DNA from: an uncultured Pelagibacteraceae bacterium
GTDB lineage: Bacteria > Pseudomonadota > Alphaproteobacteria > Pelagibacterales > Pelagibacteraceae
DNA: 64,000 nt
Direction of reading: 5' to 3'
Assembly (NCBI GenBank): GCA_902517745.1
Contig: CABYDS010000004.1
Location: forward strand, 33,614-97,613
Each line of letters opens with the position of its first letter. Position 1 is the stretch's first letter. Of this stretch, positions 51,257-61,137 are shown piece by piece. The position numbers and the translations under genes are program-made. The notes below the pieces were generated by a model. It searched no databases. It was not told the DNA's origin and saw only the letters and a list, made by a program, of their open reading frames with translations.

Positions 51257-53377
51257 TTAGCTTATTAAGCCTAAAGCTTCTCTTTGTTTCTTTGTCCACG
51301 CAAGTGTAATTCTATCAATAATAATAGCTAGTAATACGATTCCAATTCCAGCCGCCAATCCTCTTCCAGTATCTGATCTCGCAAGACCATTAAATACTTC
51401 TAAACCTAAACCCTTACCACCAATAAGGGGTGTAACTATTTGCATAGCAAAAGCCATAATTACAGTCTGATTAAATCCAATAACTAAACTTGGAATAGCT
51501 AATGGGAACTTAACTTTATTTAATGTTTGAATAAGTGTTCCACCAAATGATCTTGATACTTCAGAGTAAGTGCCAGAAACCTGTGTTAAACCTAGTGATG
51601 TTAATCGAATTATTGGTGGAATTGAATATATTACAGTTGCAAGAACAGCTGACACTGTTCCACCACCAAAAAACATTAGAACAGGAATCAAATAACAGAA
51701 ATAAGGAAGTGTTTGCATTGCATCCAACACTACGTTCTGAATATTTCTAAATCTCTCATTGTAAGATGCAATTATTCCAAGAGGAACTCCTATAACAAAA
51801 CACAGCACTACAGATACAAGTACTGATGATAAAGTTATCATTGATTGTGTCCATATTCCACATGCACCAATGAATAGAAGAAGTACCGCAGTAATTATTG
51901 CAAATCTTATTCCAACAGTTACATAACCTAAAGCCGAAAATACTGCTAATGTATACCACCAAGGTATTTGAGTTAGAAAAACATCTAAAGGTCTTAACAA
52001 ATTTAAATAAACAAAAGCTCTTAAACCTTTTGCAAAAGAAATAAATCCTGGATTTACAGTCAGGCTTTCTACTGCATTTGTAATTGGTTGTCTTATTGAT
52101 AATTTCCATTCTTTTGGAAATGTTCCTATTTCTAAAAAGTAATGATCTATAAATGCAATTAGAAATAAAACTAAAAAATAAGGAATAACATAATATCTTT
52201 TGCTAATAAATTCACCGATGTTTTCAGCTGTAGATTTATTAAAAATTGAAACTAAAACTCTAAATACTATTGCTATAGCAGATGTAACTGTTTGACATAT
52301 GATTTTTAAAATCTTATTTCCAAAACTTAACGGCATTTCTAAAATTTTTGCGATTTGATATTTTTCCCAACTTTGTGGAAGTAAATAAAATCTTTGAACA
52401 TCTGAAGGAAGTCTTTCTACATCTTTACTAAACGCTAAACTAAATCTATCAAACATTATCGCCATAAATAAAATACATAGCCCACCTTCCATTGCCCAAC
52501 CAACATCCAATCTTCTTATTGCTTGCCAAACTTGCCCACCAATACCTTCGGCACCTATAAAACATGCAAGAACCACTAATGCCAATGCCATCATTATTAC
52601 TTGGTTAATACCCATCATTATACTTGGTAAAGATAATGGAATTTTAATTTTAAATAACAATTGAAGTTTACTTGAACCAAAGGAAGTTGCAGACTCAATA
52701 GTTTGAGCTGGCACTTGTCTTATACCAGTGTTTGTCAATCTTATTATTGGGGGCATTGCATATATCATGGTAGCCAATATTGCTGGCGCGCCTCCTATCC
52801 CAAAAAAAAATAATGCTGGGAACAAATATACAAATGCTGGCATTACTTGCATAGTATCTAATACTGGCTTCATGAAATTTTCAAATCTATTACTTTGTGA
52901 ACACAAGACACCCAGTATAAATCCAAAAAATACACATAATAAAACTGACAGACCCATCAATGCCACTGTTTGTAAGGATGGTTCCCACATTCCTGTAGCT
53001 CCCCAAAAATAAACTACAAAAGAAGAATAAATTCCCAATCGCAAACCACCCGCAATTATGCAAGGTATTACAATTATTGCTGCTATTAAAATCCAAGGAG
53101 ACTCAAGCAAAAAGTCTTCTAAAAAATAATAAGTTTCTTTTATATAGCTTGCTATAATTTTAGTGACCCATCTGTAATTTTTTTTTAAATAATCTTCTCC
53201 ATCGTTCACCCAAGCTGTAAATGTAAATTTATCAGTGACTTCTTTAGGAAATTTTGAAGGCCCTTCACTTTGAGTAGATAGCCAGAGTGCTACCAAAAAA
53301 ACAACTCCAATAATTACATAAGTTATTATGTTTTTTGATTGATTTGATTTATCTATTAAATCAGTTCTAGTAGCCAT
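51257..53377 (-). CDS. proW: Double-length quaternary-amine ABC permease (ProW duplicated)
   Basis: The 706-residue membrane protein contains two complete BPD_transp_1 permease domains. The first has the EAA loop ESATSFGSSKLQLLFKIKIP near residue 230 and the second has SEVSRSFGGTLIQTLNKVKF near residue 580; each is followed by P-L-A/S-I-P-S-x-x-x-G-x-N-Q. An ordinary ProW has one and works as a homodimer. The two halves share clear similarity, so this arose by internal duplication. The ATG is preceded by a weak ribosome site. It is divergent from proV. Confidence 0.9.
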   Translation of the reverse strand: MATRTDLIDKSNQSKNIITYVIIGVVFLVALWLSTQSEGPSKFPKEVTDKFTFTAWVNDGEDYLKKNYRWVTKIIASYIKETYYFLEDFLLESPWILIAAIIVIPCIIAGGLRLGIYSSFVVYFWGATGMWEPSLQTVALMGLSVLLCVFFGFILGVLCSQSNRFENFMKPVLDTMQVMPAFVYLFPALFFFGIGGAPAILATMIYAMPPIIRLTNTGIRQVPAQTIESATSFGSSKLQLLFKIKIPLSLPSIMMGINQVIMMALALVVLACFIGAEGIGGQVWQAIRRLDVGWAMEGGLCILFMAIMFDRFSLAFSKDVERLPSDVQRFYLLPQSWEKYQIAKILEMPLSFGNKILKIICQTVTSAIAIVFRVLVSIFNKSTAENIGEFISKRYYVIPYFLVLFLIAFIDHYFLEIGTFPKEWKLSIRQPITNAVESLTVNPGFISFAKGLRAFVYLNLLRPLDVFLTQIPWWYTLAVFSALGYVTVGIRFAIITAVLLLFIGACGIWTQSMITLSSVLVSVVLCFVIGVPLGIIASYNERFRNIQNVVLDAMQTLPYFCYLIPVLMFFGGGTVSAVLATVIYSIPPIIRLTSLGLTQVSGTYSEVSRSFGGTLIQTLNKVKFPLAIPSLVIGFNQTVIMAFAMQIVTPLIGGKGLGLEVFNGLARSDTGRGLAAGIGIVLLAIIIDRITLAWTKKQREALGLIS

Positions 53378-53454
53378 GTTCGCAAATTAAAATAAATAAT
53401 TTTACATTTAAAGTAAAATATTGTCTATTTTTGGAGTAATATTATTTATTAAAA

Positions 53455-54501
53455 ATGTCTGTAGAACAAAAAATCACCTGTACAAATATATGGAAGTTAT
53501 TTGGACCAGACGAAAAAAGAATTATTAAAAACCTTGATAAAAATTTAAGTATTAAGGAAGTTCAAGAAAAGACAGGACACGTTGTTGCTGTAAAAGATGT
53601 CAGTTTCTCAATTCAAAAAGGTGAAACATTTGTAGTAATGGGATTATCTGGTAGTGGAAAATCAACACTAGTTAGATGTATTTCGCGATTGATTGAGCCA
53701 ACAGCTGGCATAGTGAAAATGGATGATGTTGAAGTTACAAAAATGAGTGCAAGTGAATTATTAGAATTAAGAAGAAATAAAATGAGCATGGTTTTCCAAC
53801 ATTTTGGTTTATTTCCTCATAGAACAGTCCTAGAAAATATTGGTTATGGATTAGAAGTAAGGGGAACAAAAAAAGATATAAGAACAGAAAAGTCAATGGA
53901 AGTTTTAAAAATGGTTGGCTTAGATGGTTGGCATAATAATTATCCAAGAGAATTATCTGGAGGTATGCAGCAAAGGGTAGGACTTGCAAGAGCATTAGCT
54001 GTGGATCCTGAAATATTAATTTTTGATGAACCTTTTTCAGCATTGGATCCTTTGATTAGAAGAGAGATGCAAGATGAGCTTTTAAAGATCCAAGAAAAGC
54101 TTCAAAAAACTATGGTATTTATAACTCACGACTTTTTAGAGGCAATTAAAATGGGAGACCACATAGCAATTATGAAAGATGGAGAAGTTTCTCAAGTAGG
54201 TACACCTGAAGAAATTGTATCTAATCCAAAAGATCAATATGTTAAAGATTTTTGTGAAGATGTTCCTAAATATAAAGTATTAAGTGCAGGCAAAGTCATG
54301 AGAACTGAGTGCTGCAATGAAACAAAAAATTTATTTGAGAATGGAAAAGATAATATTTTAGATAATTCTAAAATTGAAAACTTAATAGATAGGCTAATTG
54401 ATAATGATAAAACTTATCCAGTAGTTTGTAATGAAAGTGGAAAGCTATTAGGTGAGATAGATAGAGTAATAGTCATGAAATCTATGAGATCAAATCAATA
54501 A
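53455..54501 (+). CDS. proV: Quaternary-amine ABC ATPase ProV
   Basis: The 348-residue ATPase has Walker A GLSGSGKSTLVRC, Q-loop FQHFGLFPHRTV, signature LSGGMQQRVGLARAL, Walker B ILIFDEPFSALDP and switch THDF. A short C-terminal CBS-like region (about 285-348) is the osmosensing part in related transporters. Encoded divergently from proW across 77 bases, so expression is probably coordinated. Its end overlaps the convergent permease gene. Confidence 0.93.
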   Translation: MSVEQKITCTNIWKLFGPDEKRIIKNLDKNLSIKEVQEKTGHVVAVKDVSFSIQKGETFVVMGLSGSGKSTLVRCISRLIEPTAGIVKMDDVEVTKMSASELLELRRNKMSMVFQHFGLFPHRTVLENIGYGLEVRGTKKDIRTEKSMEVLKMVGLDGWHNNYPRELSGGMQQRVGLARALAVDPEILIFDEPFSALDPLIRREMQDELLKIQEKLQKTMVFITHDFLEAIKMGDHIAIMKDGEVSQVGTPEEIVSNPKDQYVKDFCEDVPKYKVLSAGKVMRTECCNETKNLFENGKDNILDNSKIENLIDRLIDNDKTYPVVCNESGKLLGEIDRVIVMKSMRSNQ

Positions 54502-55427
54502 ATTTGCTTATTACCTTCTATTGATTTCTTTTTAATATTATCTCTCCATATAATAATCATACCAGCAAAAATAATTACTATTACTCCAGGAAATAGTTGG
54601 CTCCATGGAGCTTCATTAAAGAAAATCCAACCAAGAATAAAAGATGACGGTATACCAAGATACTCAAATGAAGCTATTTTACTTGCTGAAATTAAACGGT
54701 AAGAATAAATAAACAATATTGCTGCTGTACCACCCAAAACTCCAGTCATTGTCATCAAAATAAAATCTTTAAAATTTTTAATTTCAACATGTCCTGTAGT
54801 TACAAAAAATAAAAGTAAACCACCAATGACATTAAATATTAATGTGTATAACTGAATTTTTGCAGTTGAATGATTGCCTTGAATGAATTTTAAAATTATG
54901 ACAGTGAAAGCCCATGCTATAGCGGTTAGAATTGGAAAAATTGAGTACAAACTAAAAATTTCACTTGTTGGTTTCATTATCATAACCACACCAACAAAAC
55001 CAATTATAACTGCTGACCATCTGTAAATACCAATTTTTTCACTCAATAAAATTATTGATAGTATTACTATGAAGAATGGTGACGAAAAGGTTAGCGTCAT
55101 TGCTGTTGCAAATTCCAGATTTACTACTGAGATAAAAATGAATACATTCATAGAAAGAAAACATATTCCTCTCAAGCAACTCAATATCAAAAACTTATTT
55201 CCTAAGTTTTTGAATATTGTTGAAAATTCATTTGTGAATAAGATCAATAATAACAAAGGTATAATTGCTGCTACATTTCTAAATAAAGTTAATTGAATTA
55301 TTGAGTATTCATCACCTAAAAATTTAATAATAACCATGTAAAGATCTATACATAAAATTGCTAAGAGCATTGTAGCAATTGCTAAATATGTTTTTTTTAG
55401 ATCTGTTTTTTCAGATGAAATTTTCAT
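54495..55427 (-). CDS. EamA/DMT-family permease
   Basis: The 310-residue, ten-helix protein has two EamA repeats (ATMLLAILCIDLYMVIIKFLG; YRWSAVIIGFVGVVMIMKPT; ASFEYLGIPSSFILGWIFF). The YRWSAVIIGFVGV block makes it a close relative of the protein at 41405. Substrate unknown. It is convergent with proV (seven-base overlap). Confidence 0.87.
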   Translation of the reverse strand: MKISSEKTDLKKTYLAIATMLLAILCIDLYMVIIKFLGDEYSIIQLTLFRNVAAIIPLLLLILFTNEFSTIFKNLGNKFLILSCLRGICFLSMNVFIFISVVNLEFATAMTLTFSSPFFIVILSIILLSEKIGIYRWSAVIIGFVGVVMIMKPTSEIFSLYSIFPILTAIAWAFTVIILKFIQGNHSTAKIQLYTLIFNVIGGLLLFFVTTGHVEIKNFKDFILMTMTGVLGGTAAILFIYSYRLISASKIASFEYLGIPSSFILGWIFFNEAPWSQLFPGVIVIIFAGMIIIWRDNIKKKSIEGNKQIY

Positions 55428-55465
55428 TTAATAATATTGAAATTAGTATAAGTTTTTAAAATATT

Positions 55466-56656
55466 ATGCAAAATTTTAAGCTTAATGAAGAATTTTTATT
55501 AAATAATCAGGATTGGACATTCCCAACTTTAACAGCTTATGGACCTGGAAGATTTAAAGAAATTGGAAAGTTTTGTAAAAATTTTAAAATAAATAATGCA
55601 TTAATCGTTACTGATAGTGGTAGTGTAAATTTATCATTTATAAGTGACTTACAAAATTTGCTTAATGATTCAAAAATCAAATCAGATATTTATTCAAATA
55701 TATCGCCAAATCCTAGAGATGATGAAATAGACTCTGGATGTAAAAAATTTCGTGAAGGCAATCATGATGCAATAATTGCAATAGGCGGTGGAAGTGCAAT
55801 GGATGGAGGAAAAGCAATTTCTCTTACAGTTGATAGCGGTGTGCCTTTATGGGATTTTGAATTTGAAAAAGAGCCACCAAAACTAACTATGGAAAATCCT
55901 TTTCCAAAAATAATTACTATTCCAACTACAGCAGGAACAGGTGCTGAAACAGAAGTTACTGCCATGGTCACTCATCTTGAAAAAGAAATGAAATTTTGTT
56001 TATGGCATCCAGATGCCCGACCATGTTTAGCTTTAGTAGATCCAGAGCTAACTTTAAAATTACCAGCAAATCTTACTGCTTGGACCGGTATAGATGCAAT
56101 GATACATGCAATTGAAGGTTATAGTGTTCCAATATTTCATCCACTTTGTGATGGTTCTGCATTAGAAAGTTTAAATTTAATTTCAAAATCACTTTATGCA
56201 GCTGTCGAAGAACCTGATAATCTTTTAGCGAGAGGAGGAATGATTATTGGATCTTATTTGGGTGGAATAGCTTTCTTAAAAGGCCTAGGTTTAGTTCATG
56301 CAATTTCGCACATGGTTGGTGCTGAATATAATACTCATCATGGATTGACTAATGCAATTATACTTCCTGCAGTCATGAAATATAATTTACCTGGATTAGA
56401 AGAAAAAGTAAAAAGAATGTCAGAGGCTATGCAATTTGAAAACCATTCAATTGAAAGTTTTCAAGACAACTTAAATATAATTCTAGATAGATTAAAAATC
56501 CCTAAAGGATTAAATGAATTAGGAGTGCCAGAAGATTGCCAAGAGAGAATAGCAAAGAAATCAATGTTAGACCAAGCTTACGGACAAAATCCTAAAAAGG
56601 CATCATTAGATGAGGTCAAGACTTTAGTTTTAGAGAGTATTAGACAAGCAAGATAG
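55466..56656 (+). CDS. Iron-containing alcohol dehydrogenase
   Basis: The 396-residue group III alcohol dehydrogenase has the NAD site IGGGSAMDGGKAISL, the conserved TIPTTAGTGAETEVTAMV and iron ligands in ALVDPEL, GIDAMIHAIEGY and GLVHAISHMVGAEYNTHHG (three His and Asp). Members oxidise or reduce short alcohols and aldehydes; methanol, ethanol and amino-alcohols are all known. Its own start is at ATG 55466, with the amidase gene ten bases downstream. Confidence 0.9.
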   Translation: MQNFKLNEEFLLNNQDWTFPTLTAYGPGRFKEIGKFCKNFKINNALIVTDSGSVNLSFISDLQNLLNDSKIKSDIYSNISPNPRDDEIDSGCKKFREGNHDAIIAIGGGSAMDGGKAISLTVDSGVPLWDFEFEKEPPKLTMENPFPKIITIPTTAGTGAETEVTAMVTHLEKEMKFCLWHPDARPCLALVDPELTLKLPANLTAWTGIDAMIHAIEGYSVPIFHPLCDGSALESLNLISKSLYAAVEEPDNLLARGGMIIGSYLGGIAFLKGLGLVHAISHMVGAEYNTHHGLTNAIILPAVMKYNLPGLEEKVKRMSEAMQFENHSIESFQDNLNIILDRLKIPKGLNELGVPEDCQERIAKKSMLDQAYGQNPKKASLDEVKTLVLESIRQAR

Positions 56657-56666
56657 GTTTAATTAA

Positions 56667-58079
56667 GTGCTTGAGAATTTTTCTGTCCATCAAATAATTT
56701 CAAAAATAAAAAAAAGAGAAATTAAAATAGTAGAGGTACTAAATTTTTATTTAGATAGAATAAAAAAATTCAATCCAAAATTAAATGCTATTATTTCACA
56801 TATAGATGAAACAAAAATTACTGAAGAAGCAAAATTAAAAGATGAAAATTTTAATAGTGATAATGACAAAGATGATATTTATGGACTTCCAATTGCTGTT
56901 AAAGAATTATTTGATATTAAAAATGAGGTAACATGCTATGGATATAAAGAGTTATTAAAAAATATACCAAAACAGGACTCTTTATTAGTAGATAATTATA
57001 GAAAAAACACAATTTTAATTGGTAAAACAAATCTCTCTGAATTTGCTGTTGGTTGTCATACTACTAACAGAGTTTATGGAGCAACTTCAAATGTTTATGA
57101 TCATAGTAAGTCAGCGGGAGGGTCTTCTGGTGGTGCAGCAGCAGCTGTTGCAGCAAATTTAATTCCTTTTGCAGATGGCACAGATATGATGGGATCTTGT
57201 AGAAACCCAGCAGCATTTGCAAATATTTATGGATTAAGACCAACACCTGGTGCGATTGCAGAAGATAGATTTGAAATTAAAAATTTAAAAGATTTTCCTT
57301 TAATATCTACAACTGGATGTTTTGCTAGGACTCCCAATGATATGGAATTTTTATTTAACTATATAAAAGGGAAGAATGTAAAGGATAAATTATCTTTCGA
57401 TCTTGAAGATATAAATATTAAAAAACTTTCAGATTTAAAAATTGGATGGTGCATTGATCTAAACGAACAATATAAGTATGAAGATGGGATCATCGACTTA
57501 TGTGAAAATATTTTAAAAAAATTACAGTCAAATAATTTAAATATTGAAGATTTAAAAACTGAAATTAATTCAGAAGAATTGTGGTATTCTTGGACAATAT
57601 TAAGAGCCAAATTTTTGTATGAAAACTTTTTGTTATATAATTTAAAAAATTTAAATGAATTACCTTCTCAAGCATATTGGGAATATGAAAAAGGGAAAAG
57701 CATCAAAAAAAACGATGTTTTAAAAGCAATAGAAATAAGAAATAAATATATGGATAAAATACAAAACCTATTTAAACATTATGATTTTTTAACATTACCT
57801 TCGGCTCAACTATTTCCTTTTGAAAAGAACCTAAACAATCCAGAATTTATCAATGATAATAAAATTGACACTTATCATAGATATATGGAAGTCTATACAT
57901 TATCAAGTTTGCTTGGTTTGCCAACTATATCTATTCCAGTTGGTTTTAATAATAAAGGGCTACCAATGGGAATGCAGATTATAGCAAATGTTAAAGAAGA
58001 TAATAAACTAATTAACTTTGCCAAATCTTATGAAGAAATTTTTAACTTTTCAAAATTTAAACCAGAATTAACGGAATAA
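56667..58079 (+). CDS. Amidase-signature hydrolase
   Basis: The 470-residue amidase has the Ser-cisSer-Lys triad: Lys79 (PIAVKEL), cis-Ser153 (GGSSGGAAAAV) and nucleophile Ser177 (GTDMMGSCRNPAAF). The cisSer-to-Ser distance is the usual 24. The DMMGSC segment differs from the usual DTGGSI, so it is a divergent subfamily. It hydrolyses a C-N amide; the substrate is unknown. GTG start. It lies between the alcohol dehydrogenase and a DMT permease, each within about ten bases. Confidence 0.88.
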   Translation: MLENFSVHQIISKIKKREIKIVEVLNFYLDRIKKFNPKLNAIISHIDETKITEEAKLKDENFNSDNDKDDIYGLPIAVKELFDIKNEVTCYGYKELLKNIPKQDSLLVDNYRKNTILIGKTNLSEFAVGCHTTNRVYGATSNVYDHSKSAGGSSGGAAAAVAANLIPFADGTDMMGSCRNPAAFANIYGLRPTPGAIAEDRFEIKNLKDFPLISTTGCFARTPNDMEFLFNYIKGKNVKDKLSFDLEDINIKKLSDLKIGWCIDLNEQYKYEDGIIDLCENILKKLQSNNLNIEDLKTEINSEELWYSWTILRAKFLYENFLLYNLKNLNELPSQAYWEYEKGKSIKKNDVLKAIEIRNKYMDKIQNLFKHYDFLTLPSAQLFPFEKNLNNPEFINDNKIDTYHRYMEVYTLSSLLGLPTISIPVGFNNKGLPMGMQIIANVKEDNKLINFAKSYEEIFNFSKFKPELTE

Positions 58080-58081
58080 TA

Positions 58082-58984
58082 ATGACCAGACACCCTCATC
58101 ATTTTAAAATTTCATTTGCATTAGCTATTGCTGCTGGTTCATGGGGAATTTATTGGTTACCTCAAAGAATACTAGAAGATGGAGGTTTGACTGGTGGCTG
58201 GGGAACAATATCCCAAATGGCGGTTGGAATATTAATATTATCACCAGTCGCAATTTGGAGAGTTATAAAAGGAAAGTCTATTGGATTGGAATTTCCTCTG
58301 ACTGGTTTTTTTGTTGGAAGTGGATTTGTTTGTTATGCTCTTAGCTTTCTTCTTACTGATGTAGTTAAAGCATTAATCATGTTTTACATGATACCTGTTT
58401 GGACAACAATATTTGAAATTATATTTTTAAAAAAGAAATTTGGTTGGAAGAGGGTAATCACATTAGGTTTGGCACTAGGAGGTTTATGGATTGTATTCAG
58501 TCAAGAAAATATAATCCCATTACCTCAAAATGCAGGGGATTGGTTGGCTCTTGCTGGAGGTGCACTATTTGGTGCTGGTTTAATTAGAATGGAAATAATT
58601 AAAACAGATGGAGTCTTTCCAATTATATTCACATTCTTTTTTTATGGAGGTTTAGCCAGTATACCTATTGGGTTATTCTTAGTAGATTATTTAGGACCAG
58701 TTCCATCAGTGGAGGTTATCATGTCAATGTCCACTTTTTTATTACTTATCTCGATATTTTATTTTATTCCTACAGGAGTAATAATCTTTTGGGCTCCAAG
58801 CAAACTAGGAGCCGGCTTATCATCTATTTTATTTTTAGCTGAAATAATTGTTGGTGTTGTTAGTGCTAGTATTTTAACAAATGAACCTTTTGGTTGGAGA
58901 GAAACAATAGGTAGTATTCTAATAATTCTTGGTGGTGTAATTGAAGTTGTATATGTTCCAAAGTCAGAGAAGAAATTAGCATAA
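58082..58984 (+). CDS. EamA/DMT-family permease
   Basis: The 300-residue, ten-helix protein has weak EamA repeats (ALAIAAGSWGIYWLPQRIL near the start; ALAGGALFGAGLIRMEIIK near the middle; AEIIVGVVSASILTNEPFG near the end). It is more divergent than the two others in this strand group. It lies two bases after the amidase and overlaps the homocysteine methyltransferase start (TAATG). It may move the amide or a methylated compound used by its neighbours. Confidence 0.85.
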   Translation: MTRHPHHFKISFALAIAAGSWGIYWLPQRILEDGGLTGGWGTISQMAVGILILSPVAIWRVIKGKSIGLEFPLTGFFVGSGFVCYALSFLLTDVVKALIMFYMIPVWTTIFEIIFLKKKFGWKRVITLGLALGGLWIVFSQENIIPLPQNAGDWLALAGGALFGAGLIRMEIIKTDGVFPIIFTFFFYGGLASIPIGLFLVDYLGPVPSVEVIMSMSTFLLLISIFYFIPTGVIIFWAPSKLGAGLSSILFLAEIIVGVVSASILTNEPFGWRETIGSILIILGGVIEVVYVPKSEKKLA

Positions 58985-59967
58985 TGGATATTAATGAATT
59001 ATTGAAATCAAAAAAAAAAGTCTTCTTAGATGGTGGAACAGGCTCAGAAATTCAGAGACTTGGCGGAACTATGGGACCAGCTTTTTCTGGTTTAGCAAAT
59101 GTTTTCTCACCAGAAATAGTAATCAAAGTACACGAAAGTCATATAAACGCCGGATGTGATATGATAACAACCAATACTTTTGGAACTGCAAGGCATTGTC
59201 TTGAGCCTTCAAATTTAGGAGATCAGACTATAAAAATTAACATTGATACAGTTAAGTTAGCAAGACAAGCAGTCAAAAATTCTGGAAAAAAAATTAAAAT
59301 TGCTGGAAGCATGTCAACATATTTAGCTTTGGCTGAAAATGAATTTAGACCTGACACAAAATTTGTACCATCATTTGCAAAAGAAGAAAAAAATTATAAA
59401 GAACAAGCGAAGGTATTAAAAGAAGAGGGAGTCGAAGTGCTTATTCTTGAAATGCTTTTAGATATTGACCATGCTAAAATTTTGCTTAATGCAGCTTTGG
59501 AAACAGGTTTACCTGTCTGGGTTGGATTAAGTTGCTGCATAAGTAAGTTTGATGAAACCGTAGTAGGTAGAAATTTTAGAGCTGAAAAAGAGAGATCTAT
59601 TATATATGACCCTTTAAAATATCCTGATGAGCCAAAATTCCTTCCTGAAGATAAAATTATAAATTTCGCTGAAATAATTAATTCACTCAAATCTATCGGT
59701 GGAGATGTTTATGGCATTATGCATAGTTGGTTTATTGATACAAAAGAGGGAATGAAAGTTTTAAAATCAAATTGGAATGGGCCAATTATGTTCTATCCAG
59801 AAATTCATAAATTTGACACGAGTACTATGCAAGCATTAATAACTGAAAATGAAATTGAATTTGTTGATAAGTGTTCTGAGTTAATAGACGATCAGGTAAA
59901 AATTATTGGGGGTTGTTGTGGCGTCACAGATAAACATTTAAAATCCTTGATAACAAAATTTTCTTAA
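58984..59967 (+). CDS. Homocysteine S-methyltransferase family protein
   Basis: The 327-residue TIM-barrel zinc methyltransferase has the start FLDGGTGSEIQRLGG, HINAGCDMITTNTFGTARHC, and zinc cysteines at GLSCCIS and GGCCGVTDKH near the end. It moves a methyl group from betaine, S-methylmethionine or a similar donor to homocysteine, giving methionine. The donor cannot be told from sequence; the nearby betaine-producing pathway makes a betaine donor plausible. It is the last gene of the Fe-ADH-amidase-permease run and converges on the serine hydrolase gene. Confidence 0.88.
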   Translation: MDINELLKSKKKVFLDGGTGSEIQRLGGTMGPAFSGLANVFSPEIVIKVHESHINAGCDMITTNTFGTARHCLEPSNLGDQTIKINIDTVKLARQAVKNSGKKIKIAGSMSTYLALAENEFRPDTKFVPSFAKEEKNYKEQAKVLKEEGVEVLILEMLLDIDHAKILLNAALETGLPVWVGLSCCISKFDETVVGRNFRAEKERSIIYDPLKYPDEPKFLPEDKIINFAEIINSLKSIGGDVYGIMHSWFIDTKEGMKVLKSNWNGPIMFYPEIHKFDTSTMQALITENEIEFVDKCSELIDDQVKIIGGCCGVTDKHLKSLITKFS

Positions 59968-59968
59968 A

Positions 59969-61126
59969 TTAGTAATCTTTACTAATTATTTGGTCTATCA
60001 TATTTACCATATCTTTTTTATATTTTTCATTTGTTGCAGATTTAGTCTCTAAGACAGAAAAAAACGCAGCAACAACTTTTGTTTTCAAATTTATTCCTAA
60101 AAATTGGCCCCCATACCCAGAGTGACCAATCCAGTTACCGCATTTCATTAATGAATTAACATAACAGACAAATTTATCTTTAGATAATTGAATGTATTTG
60201 GGTCCCTCACTATTAATAGTTTTACTCAAAAAAGTTTTAGAACCAATATTTTTTCCATTTATACCTTTTCCAAACCTAGAAAAAAGTAAACCCATTCTTA
60301 AAAAATCTCTTGTAATTAAACTTCCACCTCCAGACATCCACGGTGTTCCAAATCTATCAGTGCCTATATACAATCCTTCTTCAAATCCTGTTGCTTCAAC
60401 TGTTTCCAACAACCATTGTCTTAAACTTTTTTTACTTACTTTTTCTACAATTAACCCAATAACATCGGTATTAGCTGATTTATAATGCGCCAGATCGGTA
60501 TAATTTTTTAAATCTCTGCTTTTTAAAGATTTAATTGAATTTAAATATTGTTCCTGGCTTTGAATGTTTTTGCCTTTAATCGGCAGTCTCCATCCTCCCA
60601 CAGGCTCATGTAAAAATGAAGACGAATAAGCTTTTGTATAATCTTCGCTATATAGATTTACAATGTTCATGTCTAAAACGTCTTTTACTTTTGCATTTGC
60701 ATAACCACTGCCAATTTTTGGCAAGTAAAATGAAATTTTCTTATTTAAGTTAATTAGTTTTCTGTCTATCAGCTCTCCCACAAATAAATGTATAAACATT
60801 TTTGTAATTGACATAATTGTTTGAGGCTGATTTGTAGAAAAGTCCTTTGCGTACTGCTCGAATAAAATATCCTGATCTTTACCAACTATTAAAGAGCAAA
60901 AAGCTTTATTTTTAGTTACCTTTTTTACAGAAGATAATTTACCAATTCTCTTATCAATTTTTTTTTTTAATTTTAAAACAAAATCTGATCTAAGGTATAT
61001 TCCATATCTATTAATTTTATATAAATTTCTAAAACCCAACCTCCTTTTATTTGGGAGATTCCATTGAGCTTTATTATCTTTTCTTGTAACTAATTCTGGA
61101 TTTTTTTCTGAAATAATTTTTTTCAA
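59969..61126 (-). CDS. Class C beta-lactamase-fold serine hydrolase
   Basis: The 385-residue serine hydrolase has the Ser-x-x-Lys motif SITK (IMSITKMF) and the Tyr motif near HYKSANTDVIG; the third (Lys-Thr-Gly like) position is in GHSGYGGQFLG. No obvious signal peptide is present. Family members include esterases and D-amino-peptidases; true beta-lactamase activity is not implied. It is the last gene of the leftward operon after msrA (11-base gap) and converges on the methyltransferase. Confidence 0.85.
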   Translation of the reverse strand: MKKIISEKNPELVTRKDNKAQWNLPNKRRLGFRNLYKINRYGIYLRSDFVLKLKKKIDKRIGKLSSVKKVTKNKAFCSLIVGKDQDILFEQYAKDFSTNQPQTIMSITKMFIHLFVGELIDRKLINLNKKISFYLPKIGSGYANAKVKDVLDMNIVNLYSEDYTKAYSSSFLHEPVGGWRLPIKGKNIQSQEQYLNSIKSLKSRDLKNYTDLAHYKSANTDVIGLIVEKVSKKSLRQWLLETVEATGFEEGLYIGTDRFGTPWMSGGGSLITRDFLRMGLLFSRFGKGINGKNIGSKTFLSKTINSEGPKYIQLSKDKFVCYVNSLMKCGNWIGHSGYGGQFLGINLKTKVVAAFFSVLETKSATNEKYKKDMVNMIDQIISKDY

Positions 61127-61137
61127 ATTAGTATTTT

